From Sternotherus odoratus (taxonomy: Eukaryota > Chordata > Testudines > Kinosternidae): a stretch of DNA of 64,000 nucleotides. The notes beneath the pieces were generated by a model, which searched no databases, was not told the origin of the DNA, and was given only the letters and a program-made list of their open reading frames with translations. This document shows, piece after piece, positions 54,408-64,000 of the stretch. The stretch is taken from assembly GCA_032164245.1 (NCBI GenBank), contig JAVMKO010000006.1:8695001-8759000 (forward strand). The letters are read 5' to 3'. Positions within the stretch are counted from its first letter, which is position 1, and every line of letters starts with the position of its first letter. The translations under genes were made by a program, and so were the position numbers.

Positions 54408-54765
54408 CTGAACAAGAAGTAGGACTGAGTGGACTTGTAGGCTCTAAAGTTGTACACTGTTTTATTTTTGAATGCTGTTGTTTTTTGGTACACAATTCTA
54501 TATTTGTAAGTTCAACTTTCATTATAGAGAATACATTACCATACTTGTATGAGGCAAATTTTAAAATACTATCTTTAGTTTTTACAGTGCAAATATTTAG
54601 AATAAAAAATAAATATACAGTGTCCACTGTACACTTTGAATTCTGTGTTAATTGAAATCAACATATTTGAAAATGTGGAAAACATCCAAGATATTTATAT
54701 AAATAATATTCTATTAACAGTGTGATTAATTACTTTTTTTAATCGCTTGACAGCCCAGTAATTAT

Positions 54766-55325
54766 ATAAAAATAAAGAATTTCTGTACATAGTTACAGGT
54801 CACTAGGCTGAGGAATAAACTTGCACAATCGTTTCTTGTCAAGGCTACACACGTTCATTTTAACTGTAATTAAATCATCATACTTTGAGTTATTAAATGG
54901 CTTTGTTCAGTCTGTAGTAATTAAAAGCATTCAGCACTTGATTTTCTTTCTGTTGACAGAAGAGGAGAGGAAATGGTGTAACTATCCAAATATAAATACC
55001 CTCTGCCCCAATCATTTTCTGTTCTTGCTCCCTGTAAAGTTCTCCCAGGGGAATAGAGTGATGCATGAGTTCTTATTACTTCCATTTAGTGATTAACGAG
55101 AAGTGTAGTTTTTGCTATAGTCTTGCTTTCTAAATGTACTTTCATGCAATAGCAAATAAACATTGCCCATTATGAATAAATTGAAATAGAAGAATGGGCT
55201 TCTTCAAGAAAACTAATAATACAGGAAAATATTACTGAGATTGTTCTGGGTTTTTGTCCACAGATCTAGCTATAGGTTACAGTGCAGTACAGTTTTTCCA
55301 TTTTTATCTTCTCTCACTTTGGTGG
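54766..55325. other. Intronic sequence, nothing recognised
   Basis: An acceptor-like tract (TTTTCTTTCTGTTGACAG, ending at 54959) is present without a recognised exon. Confidence 0.4.
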
Positions 55326-55329
55326 ATCT

Positions 55330-55775
55330 CAACTGGTGGACCTCATCCACCTTGTCTCTCTAAAGGAGGTTAATACAGTTAATGCCATCAATATGGATTT
55401 ATGGAAAATAGATCCCTTCAAACGAACCTGATATCATTTTTTGATGAGATTACAAGTTTGGTTGATAAATGTAATAGTGTTGACATAAATTACTTAGTTA
55501 GTCTTTTGGAGGGCATTTGACTTGGTACCACACAACATTTTGACCAAAAAACTAGAGAGAGAAAAAATTAACCTGGATTTCATTAAATGGATTACAGAAG
55601 TGACAAAGAGTCCTGTGGCACCTTAAAGACTAACTAAAGTATTGAAGCCTAAGCTTTCATGGGCTAATACCCACTTCGTTGGATGCAAGCAGTGGCTACC
55701 TCTCTGAGTAAATGGATTAAAAGCCGGGTAACTGATCAGTCTCCAAATATAATTGTAAATGAGGAATCCTCATTG
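55330..55775 (+). mobile_element. CR1 LINE reverse-transcriptase fragment
   Basis: On the + strand, GAGGGCATTTGACTTGGTAC followed by CACACAACATTTTGACC and CATTAAATGGATTA encodes a decayed form of the CR1/L2-type block around AFDLVPHNIL, part of the reverse-transcriptase palm. After an inserted Penelope-derived piece (55595-55708) the sequence continues as GGGTAACTGATCAGTCTCC. Limits are approximate. Confidence 0.7.
55595..55708. mobile_element. Short Penelope-derived insertion in CR1
   Basis: The 114 bp contains GTCCTGTGGCACCTTAAAGA, then AGCTTTCATGGGCTAATACC and CACTTCGTTGGATGCAAG, the terminal module of the Penelope-like family at 58303-60133. Both sides carry TAAATGGATTA (55584-55594 and 55709-55719). 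This is an 11-bp target duplication within CR1 sequence. Confidence 0.88.
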
Positions 55776-55779
55776 AATA

Positions 55780-56076
55780 GATGTGTTTTTATCCCTCTCT
55801 ACGGGTGGTAAGAGGTCCTACTACTTGGTCTACGGGCAGGACACGAGGGTGAGGAAGTGAAGGGTATGGAGCATGAGCATGTTCAGCTGTTTCCTAGGCA
55901 CAGTTCGGAGGCAGGCCGGCTGTGGGTCACTCACCCAACTCAGGTGGTGCGCAGGGTGCAGCTGGAGAGGCTGGCAGGGTCCGGATCAATTGGAGAGGTA
56001 GCTGAGCAAGCTGCCCTGCTTTGGATGAGGATTTGCTTCACAGTGGCAACCTTGCAGAGCCTGCTGTCCCCTCTGT
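55780..56076. other. Intronic sequence, nothing recognised
   Basis: GC-richer than its surroundings but without recognised termini. It could be the internal or flanking part of the next LTR-like repeat. Confidence 0.3.
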
Positions 56077-57948
56077 GACAGGTTCAGTCAGAGACACCCC
56101 CTTGGGACTGTCACCTGATGTGCTGAGACTACCTCTGAGCCCGTTTCCTCTGCCAGTTTGAGCCTCCAGAACCTTGCCTTGCTGAGCCAGACATGTGTTG
56201 GCTTCAACACAGACCCAGGGTCTGAACCACATGCCACAAAGCTGCAGACTTAACTGAAAACCGCTTGAGACAGGGGTGGCAAACTATGGCCTGCAGGCCA
56301 CATCCAGCCCACAGGCTCTTCCCGTCTGGCCCCTGAGCTCCTAGCTGGGGAGGCTGCTCCTGGCCCCTCCCCCACTCCGCCCCCACACCTGTCGCCTCAG
56401 CATGCCACATGAGCAGTGCTTTGGGGAGCGGGGCTGTCTGCTCCAGGAGATCAGCACGGCAGTATGTCTGGCGGTGTGGTAAGGTGGCCACAGCTGGGCT
56501 GGGGGGGGGGGGGATTGGATAAGTGTCAGGGGGTCTCGGGGGGGGGGGGGTCAGCGGATGGAAGGGGGGGGAGGTGTTGTATAGGGCATGGGAGTCCCAG
56601 GGGGCCTGTCATGAGGCTGGAGTGTAGCTAGGGATCAGGGCAGTCAGGAAACGGGGGTTGAATAGAGGGTGGAGTCTTGAGGGGGTGATTAGGGATGGGG
56701 AAGTCTCGGAAGGGGATAGTCGGGACAAGGAGCAGGGGGGTTGGATGGGTTAGGAGTTCTGAGGGGGGCAGTCGGGGAAGGAAGTAGAAGGGGGCAGATA
56801 GGGGGTGGGGCCAGGCTGTTTGGGGAGCCTTCCCTACCTGACTCTCCGTACAATTTTGAACCCCAATGTGGCTCTTGGGCCAAAACATTTGCCCACCACT
56901 GGCTTAAGGAATGCTCCTGTCCAGCACCCAGACACCGAACTCCCAATGGGATACAAATAAATCCGTTTTACCCTGTATAAAGCTCATACAGGTAAACTCC
57001 TAAATTGTCCACCCTCTATAACACTGCTAGAGAGATAGGCACAGCTGTTTGCTCCCCCAGGTATTAATTACTTACTCTGGGTTAATTAATAAGCAGAAAA
57101 TGGTTTTATTAAGTATAAAAGGTAGGATTTAAGTGGTTCCAAGTAATAGAACAAAGTAAGTTACCAAGCAAAATAAAACAAAACAAGCAAGTCTAAACCT
57201 AATACATTAAGAAATGGATTACAGATTAAATCTCTCCCTTCTCTCCCCCCCCTCCCCCCCCCCCCCCCCGAGAGGTGTTCCAATAAGGTTCTTTCACAGA
57301 CTGGACTCTTTCCTAGTCTGGGTCCAGACTACAATCCTGTAGTTACTGTCCTTTGTTCCAGTTTCTTTCAGGCATCTCTTGCGGGTGGAGAGTCCATCTC
57401 TTGAGCCAGCTGTACACAAAATTCAGATGCTTCCAGAGCCTGTTAGTCTCTCTTATGAGCGGAAACCCCTTTGTTCTTCTGTGCAAAGTCACAGCAACAA
57501 GATGGAGTTTGTAGCCACCTGGGCAAGTCACATGTTCATGAATGATTCAGCTTTTTACAGACTGACGCCATGTTAGTTTACATGTTAGTTTGAACATTCC
57601 CCGGAAAGCTCAGATGTGGATTGGTATCTCCCCAAGTCCATTGTCAATTTAGTGTCTTTTGATAGGACTATTCTCAGTAAGTGCCCATTCTCAAGAAGCT
57701 GACCAAATGCTTCAGTGAGGCTACTTAGAATCAAACACAGTGAGATACAAGTATATAGTCAGTGTTCATAAATTCAAATACAAAAATGATACACACATAT
57801 ATAGACAGCATAATCATAACTAGCAAATTACAACCTTTCCATTGACACTCCGCTTGACCTCCTCTGTACAAGACCTAGTGCAATCATAGGACCCTGGTTG
57901 CACCAATGATCTATACAATCACAGTTCATGTCAATAACGCCACACATA
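56077..57948. repeat. LTR-like dispersed repeat carrying a hAT MITE
   Basis: Begins TGTGACAGGTTCAGTCAGAG and ends ACGCCACACA, giving TG...CA ends. The right 450 bp shares a series of tracts with the repeat at 2500-5866. Without the inserted MITE it would be about 1.23 kb. A clear 5-bp target duplication is not seen, so boundaries and class (LTR) are provisional. No internal retroviral genes are present. Confidence 0.45.
56271..56901. mobile_element. hAT-type MITE, 631 bp, nested in the LTR-like repeat
   Basis: The left end CAGGGGTGGCAAACTATGG and right end CAAAACATTTGCCCACCACTG are imperfect inverted repeats. The flanks GCTTGAGA (56263-56270) and GCTTAAGG (56902-56909) are a diverged 8-bp duplication. 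The next bases, CCTGCAGGCCACATCCAGCC, have the form of many turtle hAT MITEs. The interior is G-rich (56495-56770) with opposing compositional frames. Confidence 0.8.
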
Positions 57949-58289
57949 CTATAAAGCAATGATGACCCTGAGTGTATTTATTGAGTATGAAGGCTTTATT
58001 TTTCCAGAGTAGAGCAATACTTCTGATGTTCTGTTTAAAGTAGTAGGGTCAACTTCTCTTCCGTTGTCATTGAGTGAAATTCCATTAAGGTCAATGGGTC
58101 TACACTTGTTTGCATCATCAGAGAATTTGGCCCACAATCTTTAAAGAGTGATCTTAAGTAGTGTTCTTTGACAATAGACACTGGTGGATTAATGAGTGGG
58201 TGACTCAGAGCTTTTAATAACAAACCGTGGGCAGTGAGGCTGTCTGACAGGTTGTTAGCTGGAAAAGTTATGACTGACTTTAAGGAGTA
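57949..58289. other. Intronic sequence, nothing recognised
   Basis: Spacer before the Penelope-like element. Confidence 0.35.
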
Positions 58290-58302
58290 CTTCAGCATTA
58301 CA

Positions 58303-60133
58303 AGAATCAGGGTGGTAGCCGTGAATCAGGGTGGTAGCCGTGTTAGTCTGGAATAGCAGAGTTAACAAAGTCCTGTGGCACCTTAAAGACTAACTATAAA
58401 GTTTTGAAGCATGAGCTTTCGTGGGCTAATACCCACTTCGTCGGATGCAAGCAGTAGAAGTGTTCACAAACAGGCAGTTATAGAAAAGTAGGTAAGAGCC
58501 AGGTGGGAGGTGAAAAGGTTAGTCCAATTAAGCTGAGCCAGCTTGTTATCTCCGATCAGGGAGTGTGGATTATTCGTCTAGCATTTGAATGGGGTCTGTG
58601 GACATGGAGAGATGAGAAACAATGCCTGTAATGAGCCAACCATTGTAGATCCCGGTTCAATCCCAAAGTGTGTGTGCCGAATTTGCAAATGAATTGAAGC
58701 TCTGCAGTCTCTCTTTGCAGTCTGGATCTGAAGTTCCCTTTCTGCAGAATGGTGACCTTTAAATCCGCAATAGTGTGTCCAGGCAGGTTGAAGTGTTCCC
58801 CTACAGGTTTTTGTATATTGCCATTCCTAATATCTGATTTGTGTGCATTTATCCTTTTTCGTAGGGACTGTCCAGTTTGGCCGATGTACATAGCAGAGGG
58901 ACACTGGTGGCATATAATGGCATATATGACATTGGTTGATGTACAGGTGAATGAGCCAGTGATGGTATGGTTGATCTGGTTAGGTCCTGTGATGGTGTTG
59001 CTGGTGTAGATATGTGGGCAGAGTTGGCATCGAGGTTTGTTGCATGGATTGGTTCCTGAGTTGGAGTTATTGTGGTGCAGTGTGCTGTTGCTGTTGAGAA
59101 TTTGTTTAAGGTTGGCAGGTTGTCTGTGTGCCAGGACTGGCCTTCCTCCCAAGGCTTTTGAAAGTGAGGGATTATTGTCCAGGATGGGTTGTAGGTCACT
59201 GATGATGCGTTGCAAAGGTTTTAACTGAGGACTGTAGGTGATGGCCAGTGGTGTTCTGTTGTTTTTTTTCTTGGGCTTGTCTTGTAGCAGCAGGCTTCTG
59301 GGTACACGTCTGGCTCTGTTGATCTGTGTCCTTATTTCCTTGTGTGGGTATTGTAGTTTTGAGAAAGCCTGGTGAAGATCTCGTAGGTGTTGGTCTCTGT
59401 CTGAGGGGTTGGAGCAAATCCGATTGTACCTCAGTGCTTGGCTGTAGACAATGGATCGTGTGGTATGTCCGGGATGGAAGCTGGTGGCATGAAGGTAGGC
59501 ATAGCTGTCGGTAGGTTTTCGGTATAGGGTGGTGTCGATGTGGCCGTCATTAATTTGCACTGTGGTGTCTAGGAAGTGGATTTCCTGTGTGGACTGGTCC
59601 AGACTGAGGTGGATGTTGGGGTGGAAGCTGTTGAAGTCATGGTGGAATTCTTCCAGAGTTTCTTTCCCATGGGTCCAGATGATGAAGATGTCATCAATGT
59701 AGCGTAGATAGAGAAGGGGTGTGAGTGGACGAGAGTTGAGGAAGCGTTGTTCCAGGTCTGCCATAAAGATGTTGGCATACTGTGGGGCCATGCGGGTGCC
59801 CATAGCAGTCCCGCTGGTCTGGAGGTATATATTGTCACCAAATTTGAAATAGTTGTGTGTGAGGATAAAGTCACAGAGCTCAGCCGTGTTAGTCTGGAAT
59901 AGCAGAGTTAACAAAGTCCTGTGGCACCTTAAAGACTAACTATAAAGTTTTGAAGCATGAGCTTTCGTGGGCTAATACCCACTTCGTCGGATGCAGGCAG
60001 TAGAAGTGTTCACATACAGGCAGTTATAGTATATATTTCTATAACTGCCTGTATGTGAACACTTCTACTGCCTGCATCCGACGAAGTGGGTATTAGCCCA
60101 CGAAAGCTCATGCTTCAAAACTTTATAGTTAGT
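58303..60133 (-). mobile_element. Penelope-like retroelement, 5'-truncated, with pLTRs and palindromic end
   Basis: Flanked by the identical 13-bp CTTCAGCATTACA (58290-58302 and 60134-60146), the target duplication. From left to right: a terminal module (GCCGTGTTAGTCTGGAATAG through CACTTCGTCGGATGCAAGC, 58320-58460, with its first 20 bp or so partly duplicated); a coding region on the minus strand (58556-59883); a second copy of the module in the same orientation (59883 to about 60030); and a third in reverse orientation (about 60035-60133). Copies two and three form a palindrome centred near 60030. Tandem and inverted terminal modules are the hallmark of Penelope-like elements. Confidence 0.92.
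58556..59883 (-). pseudogene. Penelope-like RT with C-terminal GIY-YIG endonuclease, N-terminal part missing
   Basis: One open minus-strand frame of about 440 codons (it also reads into the terminal module up to 59914). Counting from the ATG at 59914: reverse-transcriptase block GTAMGTRMAPQYANIF (residues 35-50); the catalytic YIDD in LRYIDDIFIIW (residues 72-75); EIHFLDTTV (111-119); CNKPRCQLC (291-299), a Cys cluster before the nuclease; and the GIY-YIG nuclease with VIYAI (329-333), MYIGQTGQSLRKR (342-354) and H358, E373. The fingers and motif A of the reverse transcriptase are absent, as the frame starts at the junction with the terminal module near 59883. The first dozen residues are module sequence. 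The surviving frame has no stop, implying a recent insertion, but the enzyme is incomplete. Confidence 0.92.
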
Positions 60134-60146
60134 CTTCAGCATTACA

Positions 60147-62074
60147 GTACTGCAGTTTTGTAGCCCCTAGCATGTTTCATGAATGTGTCCCAAACTACAT
60201 CCTATAGCTCTCTAAATAAGAGCTCATAAAGTACTAAAACAAAATGTAAGCAACAATCTGCAAACTGATACTTACTAGCATGGCCTTCCAAAAGAAAGAC
60301 ACTAGTGGGGGAACTAAATCTTTCAGAGAAATGGTAATGAAATCCAGAACCTTTCACCTCTAAATTGGTAGTTCGAAACTAGGGTAGGTACAGAGTAATT
60401 GTCCTCTGACTCTAATGTCAAATGACTTAATGGTCAACTTGCCTCTTAATGGATAAGTGCCCACGTGGCCAAAATCATTTCACTTGGTACTAATTACCTT
60501 TTTTTTTTCTTCTTTTGTTTTTTGATAGTCTCAAAGGCAAAAGATTTGAATTGGCATGGAGACCCGATAACTTTCTCTTGTGAAGTTAGTTCCTGCCACA
60601 TCCATAGGACAGTATACAGCTGTTTTAAATTATCATAGTCCTGTGTGAATTTAGTGCCTGTAGCAAATGCTAAATTTACTTTTTAAAATGTTGAGTGATT
60701 TTTTAATATGGCTTTACTGCATTTGATAGGTAATATTATGGTCCACAGAAGTAATATTATGTAAGTCTTTTTACAAAGATAATGGGATATCAGGATATAA
60801 ATTTAATAAATCTGTGCTGATAAACATATATTTGTACTAATCTCTGGATTATCTTTATTCTTTGCCACTTTTTTAAAAAAAACCTAAATATTTCCTCTCA
60901 TTTCAGAAATGTTTAAGCCCGATGGGCACAAGAAATAAAAGCTTCAAGCCTATAGATCTTACTGCTTATGTCTAAAACAGTTGATTCCCTGTTGCCAGGT
61001 GATTTGATATGGTTATGCAGAAAGGGAAGTGTTAACACTTAGATTTATGTCATGCTTTCAAGGCCAATAGGACCACCTTTTGTTATTGTTATAACTACCT
61101 TAAAAGCTCTAATAGCAATCCAGAGCTAGAGGTTTAACAGCTGGAAGTAAGTACAGTGGGAAATACTTGTAGTGAGCAAACAATTTATATAGTAGTGTTT
61201 GATGTCTCTTTAAGAAGATCTTAGTGTTTGACTGATCTCTTTATCACTGTACAAAATCATACACTAGTGTGTCATGATGACTACAATACTCATATGCCAT
61301 TGATAAGAAAAGGCACAATCTGAGATCACTTCTGAGCCTTCAACATGTGCTAAAAGTTTGTTAGGAAATCTGTCAAAGGCTACCACCGAATCAGGACCAA
61401 GTATAACCTTTATATGCAGATTACTGAGGCTGTTGAGTTTTTTCATATTAAAGTAAAATAAAGCGAATTATCTTCAGCATGATTGAGGTGCCCCTCACAT
61501 TGTTATGGTTTGAATTAAGGTGGAACAGATTCTGAAACACAGAACAGTTAAGGATTCCCTAATACACCTTTACTATTAGAGGCACTCTGTACAACAGCTG
61601 GAAGCCAACTGCATATTCTGATCAGTGTATAAGTGATGCTTTGATGTCAAAAAAACAACCCTATCAACCTGCCACAGAATCAAATAACCACAAGGTAAAC
61701 ACTGCTGTGTGTAACACTTTCTAAAGTAAGGCAGGAATTTGACCCAGCTGTTGCTACTGTGCAACAATGGTACCTTTTAACAGGAATTCCACAGGGAGAT
61801 AAATACAAGTCCATTGGAAATAGAATTTCAAGGGAAGTAAAGTTAATGGAGCATTCTATAGTATTTTTAGTTTGACGGTTTTTTAAGCCACACAAAGCGG
61901 GACACATCAAACTTTGTGTACCTATTTTTACTGCATCTATTTTGTGCATTCTATTAAAAATCTTACCTTCTCTGAAAAGTTAAAGTGCATAGTTTTGGTT
62001 AGACTGATTAGTACTTTCATTATTTCAATGTGGTTTTGCTTTAGCAAATTTACTAAATTTACAAATTTACTAAA
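60147..62074. other. Intronic sequence, nothing recognised
   Basis: AT-rich intron. A strong acceptor-like tract (T/C-rich from about 60498, ending TTGATAG at 60528) is present but no known exon follows. Confidence 0.45.
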
Positions 62075-62082
62075 TTCTAAAA

Positions 62083-62216
62083 GCTGCTGATCGGCCGGTA
62101 TGTGGGAAGTGCTGAGAGTGGGGTGGAGGAGCTGATGTTGACATATTATTGTGGCTCTTTGGCAATGTACATTGGTAAATTCTGGCTCCTTCTCAGGGTC
62201 AGGTTGGCCATCCCTG
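62083..62216. mobile_element. hAT MITE fragment, 134 bp
   Basis: The right end CAGGTTGGCCATCCCTG is a hAT-like terminus. The flanks TTCTAAAA (62075-62082) and TTCTAGAA (62217-62224) match at 7 of 8 positions. The left terminus is not recognisable, so the copy has lost it or inserted truncated. Confidence 0.55.
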
Positions 62217-62224
62217 TTCTAGAA

Positions 62225-63553
62225 TAAGCAGGGTTTTACAAATGGGATTGCTTTTTGAATCATTGCTACAGATTTATTTGATAGGGTGAATGTTGTGTCA
62301 TACATTTGCTTAATTCTTGGATAGATTTTCTTCCCTTCTTGTATAGACAGAGTGGATTTATACGGGCGGGGGGATGTTTTAGAGATTGGCTCTGGTTTAC
62401 CCACAGAGATGTTTATGCACATGATGGATCCATATGTATGTTCCCATTGCTGGCCTTTGAAGTGCAAGTAAGATACACAGATTGTAACCGCCTCACTAAA
62501 CTTTTTAAAGATCTTCATTGAGAAGTTATTAGCTTACATATAAATGAGGGTTCTTAGAATTAAACTACATTGGCATACAAAATATTTATAATTTTCTTTT
62601 GGTTAGCAGCAGGTCACAAGGCATTTTTTCAGAAGTACTTTAAATTCCGTTTTTTGTTTCTACCCTATAATTGCCTGATTACTGTCCAGAGTGGTGTAAC
62701 AACATTACTTGTATATGGAAGTACTAGTACCAGCTCAGGGTTGTGTCTGCACCTTTGGTAGATTGTCAGATCCATTTGTCCATTTTATAATTTGCAATTC
62801 CAAACGCACAGTTGTTCCTTGTATTAGAATTATTTTATAGATGTGGAAGGAAAGGTATAAATGCTTAGGACTTTTTATGGGAGAATCTTTTCTTATCTCA
62901 GCTGCTTTATTTTTCTCAGAGTAAGTGCTTAATACAAAAAGTGTTATTTAAAAGGTCTTTTATAAACCCATGGGTGGCTGTAGTACATCTGGCCAAATTA
63001 GTATCGTGTCCTGAGAATCTTGTGTATAAGAATTACAAAATGCAATGATGTCTAAAATATGAATTAGACACTCATTTTCTGTTAAGATATGTTTTAAAAG
63101 CTGCTGTTTTGGTCTAATAACATGTTTTAATTTCATGGCAGTTTTAAAAAGTAGAAAGTTCTTTAACATTTATTTATCTGAATGTAGGAGTATAGTATTT
63201 ATTTACAGGAAAGAGGGTATGAAATATAGCAGTAACCAACCTTCTTACACTGCTAGCCAAAATCCCCCCCACCCCCAATAAAATGAATAATCTTCAGATT
63301 TGCCATTACATACACAGCCACAGCAGTTTTATCAAATAAAAAACTGTCTTGTATGAAAATGGTGAATTTTTGCCAAAGGCAAATATGTGAAAATATGACA
63401 GTCCAGAGCAGGAATTTCACCTTCCAGACATGTGGTTGGCAGAGTGTAGATAATTGATGTGATCACAATTGACTTTGTCAATATGGTAGCATTGATGTTT
63501 CGGTGAGGTATATTTAGAGAGCTGTATATCAAGTGCATTTTGAATTTTTGCAG
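62225..63553. other. Intronic sequence, nothing recognised
   Basis: AT-rich intron up to the acceptor TTTTTGCAG of the next PELI2 exon. Confidence 0.45.
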
Positions 63554-63751
63554 GTTGGGAGATCAACGGAAAGCCCTATAGACTTTGTAGTAACAGATAC
63601 AATTTCTGGCAGTCAAAACAATGATGAAACTCAGATCACACAAAGCACCATTTCCAGGTTTGCATGCAGGATTGTCTGTGATAGGAACGCGCCATATACA
63701 GCAAGGATTTTTGCCGCAGGATTTGACTCTTCTAAAAACATATTTCTTGGA
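63554..63751 (+). CDS. PELI2: PELI2 coding exon (FHA phosphopeptide-binding region, residues about 104-169)
   Basis: Bounded by TTTTTGCAG|GTT and GGA|GTAAGT, 198 bp, 66 whole codons, phase 0 on both sides. It reads VGRSTESPIDFVVTDT, then ISGSQNNDETQITQSTISRF, ACRIVCDRNAPYTARIF and AAGFDSSKNIFLG. The arginine of GRSTESP (codon at 63560-63562) is the conserved phosphothreonine-contacting arginine of the Pellino FHA domain (R106 in human PELI2 numbering). TISGSQ and CRIVCDRN fit PELI2 as I recall it. NN and A in QNNDET and RNAPYT are differences from the human protein as I remember it. Translation beyond 63751 is intron. The remaining FHA residues and the RING-like region lie beyond the window. 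Confidence 0.96.
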
Positions 63752-64000
63752 GTAAGTACTATTGATAGCTATGTTATCTACAAGCAAAAATAGCCTCTAT
63801 GCCATGTGACTGATTTTTTTTTTTTAAAAAAAAAAAGCACAAGAATTTGCTTATTACAAATATTGTATATACAAATTTTGTATATTGCCATTGACTTTGG
63901 TGCCTAGGTCTATTAAAACCCCAGTAATTCTACTATTTGGAAAATATATGGGAACTTGAAATTTATGAGCCAAATTTATTGCCACTCTGTGAACTCTTCA
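63752..64000 (+). other. PELI2: PELI2 next intron, 5' part
   Basis: Starts GTAAGT. AT-rich sequence with T and A runs; no exon before the window ends. Confidence 0.9.

Larger units (their letters stand above)
52901..54757 (+). mobile_element. Fold-back hAT element with long inverted arms
   Basis: The termini TAGGGCTGTCGATTAATCG and AATCGCTTGACAGCCCA are inverted repeats. The flanking 8-bp duplication is GTCATTAT against GTAATTAT (52893-52900 and 54758-54765). Inverted homology is not limited to the termini: the left arm (52901 to about 53753, excluding the MITE at 53454-53718) is a diverged reverse complement of the right arm (about 54178-54757). Both arms contain the end of the transposase gene: TTCTTGTTCAGC on the left against GCTGAACAAGAAG on the right, and CCAGAGGACATGCTTCCATC against GGAAGGATATCCTCTGG. 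The central non-duplicated part (about 53754-54177) encodes upstream transposase sequence. Confidence 0.8.
52274..63553 (+). other. PELI2: PELI2 intron, 11.3 kb
   Basis: CAG|GTAAGA at the donor and TTTTTGCAG|GTT at the acceptor, phase 0. It contains the fold-back hAT, a CR1/Penelope nest, an LTR-like repeat and a Penelope-like element. Confidence 0.93.

Overview
This window is vertebrate nuclear DNA, most likely from a turtle. It lies inside one protein-coding gene on the + strand. The host gene is identified by three exons (490-619, 52172-52273, 63554-63751). Each has consensus splice sites, and together they read without a gap through the N-terminal half of a Pellino E3 ubiquitin ligase. 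The residues fit PELI2 better than PELI1. The first and last coding exons lie outside the window. The exons are separated by introns of about 51.6 kb and 11.3 kb. The turtle call is an inference from the repeats: a tRNA-derived SINE with a CR1-like body, CR1 LINE tails, Penelope-like elements, Helitrons, PIF/Harbinger elements and many hAT MITEs.

Everything outside the exons is intron, much of it mobile DNA. In order: a Tigger-like MITE just upstream of the first exon (121-406); an LTR-like repeat split by a Tigger-like MITE that carries about 1.75 kb of GC-rich minisatellite (2500-5866); a CR1 tail (about 11.44 kb); a SINE (13.65 kb); a hAT MITE (14577-15183); a decayed 3-kb PIF/Harbinger element with convergent transposase and Myb/SANT-like relics (18.57-21.52 kb); a Helitron with a 45-bp minisatellite (22080-23824); a second SINE (27 kb); a 3.2-kb hAT element with a transposase frame broken by a single stop and a younger MITE nested in it (28784-31936); Penelope-derived inverted repeats with a Harbinger MITE inside (33.1-34.0 kb); a Harbinger fragment with a 39-bp minisatellite (39.8-40.8 kb); a Penelope 3' fragment (42.7-43.25 kb); a cluster of MITEs and a solo LTR (45.1-49.1 kb); a fold-back hAT element (52901-54757); a CR1 fragment holding a Penelope insert (55.3-55.8 kb); a second LTR-like repeat (56.08-57.95 kb); and a Penelope-like element with RT and GIY-YIG endonuclease (58303-60133).

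Many boundaries are supported by target-site duplications read directly: 8 bp for hAT, TA for Tigger-like, TTA/TAA for Harbinger-like, 5 bp for one LTR, and 11-13 bp for the Penelope insertions. This gives a partial relative order of insertions. A recurring pattern is that several unrelated short DNA transposons have become carriers of GC-rich tandem arrays. These arrays produce most of the long but meaningless open frames in the window.

I see no gene other than PELI2 and transposon genes, no tRNA or rRNA gene apart from SINE-borne tRNA-like promoters, and no prokaryotic feature. I do not see a new gene system. The most unusual items are the nearly open hAT transposase, the fold-back hAT with an insertion in one arm only, the Penelope insertion with a palindromic end, and the MITE-borne minisatellites.
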